Source: Eutypella sp. D-1
Lineage: Eukaryota; Ascomycota; Sordariomycetes; Xylariales; Diatrypaceae
Reading direction: 5' to 3'
NCBI GenBank assembly: GCA_023313575.1
Contig: JAJTTP010000001.1
Coordinates: forward strand, 3,100,001-3,164,000
Length of the DNA: 64,000 bases
The notes beneath the pieces were generated by a model that worked only from the letters and a program-made list of their open reading frames with translations, was not told where the DNA came from and searched no databases. Positions 63,118 through 64,000 of the stretch are shown piece after piece (position 1 is the first letter of the stretch; every line of letters starts with the position of its first letter). The position numbers and the translations under genes are program-made.

Positions 63118-64000
63118 GATGGTTCGTTTCTGTTTCTTGTCGATGTGGATTCTGACGGAGAAAGACGGCCCCATTCAATTCTTCCTTCTCCGTTTTCCGG
63201 GCTAGGCAGTGTTTTTGAACTGGCAAGGAAAGGCCCGCCTTACCAACCGTTCGCACGGAGGTGGGGGGGGGAATCCGGAGGGAAAACCCTCCCATTGAAA
63301 AGTTCTTGCAGGGCAGGGAGGATAGGTACGGGGCTAAGGCTGAGTGATGTGACATCGGAAGTCGGGTGTCAGCTCTGCGTGGTGGCTTGCATCTCATTTC
63401 GTCACTTGCAGGCATTATATCCCGTATTTTAACCTTTCAGGAATACAGCTGCGACTCTGCATTGAGCATCCCTCTCGGAGGAAGTAGAAATAAGGTATGC
63501 CTCGTTCGAAGCCACCCTACTTTAGCCTATCTAGCCGCATGCCTAATGGATATTAATAGCTATTTGACTGCCATCACCAGGAAATGTGCGTCCTGTATTT
63601 TCACCCTATCCTTGTCGGTCTGCATTATATTCACATTTCAGCCCAATGACATGATACTATTTGGCTGCCAGTCCGTCTAGTGTAGCACCAAGGCTGTGGT
63701 TATTCTGCCTATCAGCCTACAAGGCCTGTGTACGCGCCCCCTCGGAGATGTGTGACGTATGCGACCAATTATATGATATTGAGGGTCGCACAGCCGGTCT
63801 AATAGCTACACAGTATCTCCACAATCAGTAATGTGAAAAGGGGGCCGTGAGTTCGGGGCCTATTAATCGCCCAGTGCCTGTCAGCTTATGCCCATAAGTA
63901 CAATCTCACACACCATCTTCTGAGTATGGAGGCCGGGTTGCCGGGGTGGAGAAGCGTGCCCGGAGTGACCCATGTCGATGAGTTTTGGAGAAAAGGAGGA
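63118..64000. other. Right-edge intergenic, promoter of the membrane protein; no gene seen
   Basis: The upstream region of the SAT4-like gene. It has a GTGGGGGGGG run at about 63261 and two short overlapping frames (63110-63415 minus, 63145-63432 plus) that read in opposite directions over the same GC-rich bases and look like chance. Confidence 0.55.

Overview
The window is nuclear DNA of a filamentous ascomycete (Pezizomycotina, most likely Sordariomycetes). Its genes carry short GT-AG introns of about 50-170 nt, and they include a 358-residue Hog1/OS-2-type MAP kinase, a GNA-3-type (group III) G-alpha subunit, PEX12 and fungal-only families (SAT4/Pth11-like membrane protein, C2H2 plus fungal-specific transcription factor domain). 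I rebuilt ten protein-coding genes exon by exon. All ten models keep frame from ATG to stop. The gene density is low: about 20 kb of gene span in 64 kb.

Layout. 1.2-19.1 kb: three genes in tandem on the minus strand, hog1 (1240-3276), glycogen phosphorylase (10676-13688) and gna-3-like G-alpha (17692-19122), separated by 7.4 and 4.0 kb of repeat-rich non-coding DNA. 19.1-27.8 kb: gene-free, with a foldback MITE-like element at 20428-20693. 27.8-31.1 kb: a minus-strand gene for a 969-residue protein with paired Cys motifs and a C-terminal SH3 domain. 31.1-47.1 kb: a 16-kb stretch with no gene I can support. 47.1-56.1 kb: plus-strand genes for a C2H2 transcription factor, an F-box protein and PEX12. 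57.7-63.1 kb: a secreted DUF4360-like protein, a secreted S10 serine-peptidase homologue, and a convergent SAT4/Pth11-like membrane protein.

How they fit together. The left third links osmotic stress signalling (Hog1), heterotrimeric G protein/cAMP signalling (GNA-3) and glycogen breakdown (glycogen phosphorylase, a cAMP- and stress-controlled step in fungi). The right end is a small surface/secretome group. The non-coding DNA is full of TACCTAGGTA-like words built on the tetranucleotide CTAC/GTAG, a striking genome signature here.

Most interesting points: the S10 protein keeps its catalytic triad but has lost all three polar residues that bind the substrate C-terminus in carboxypeptidase Y. 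The SH3 protein has a hidden exon, masked by a stop-free read-through frame, that carries the first half of a probable Cys/His metal site. The TACCTAGGTA word network and the MITE-like element also deserve a second look. I saw no convincing tRNA, rRNA, CRISPR array, intact transposase or biosynthetic gene cluster.
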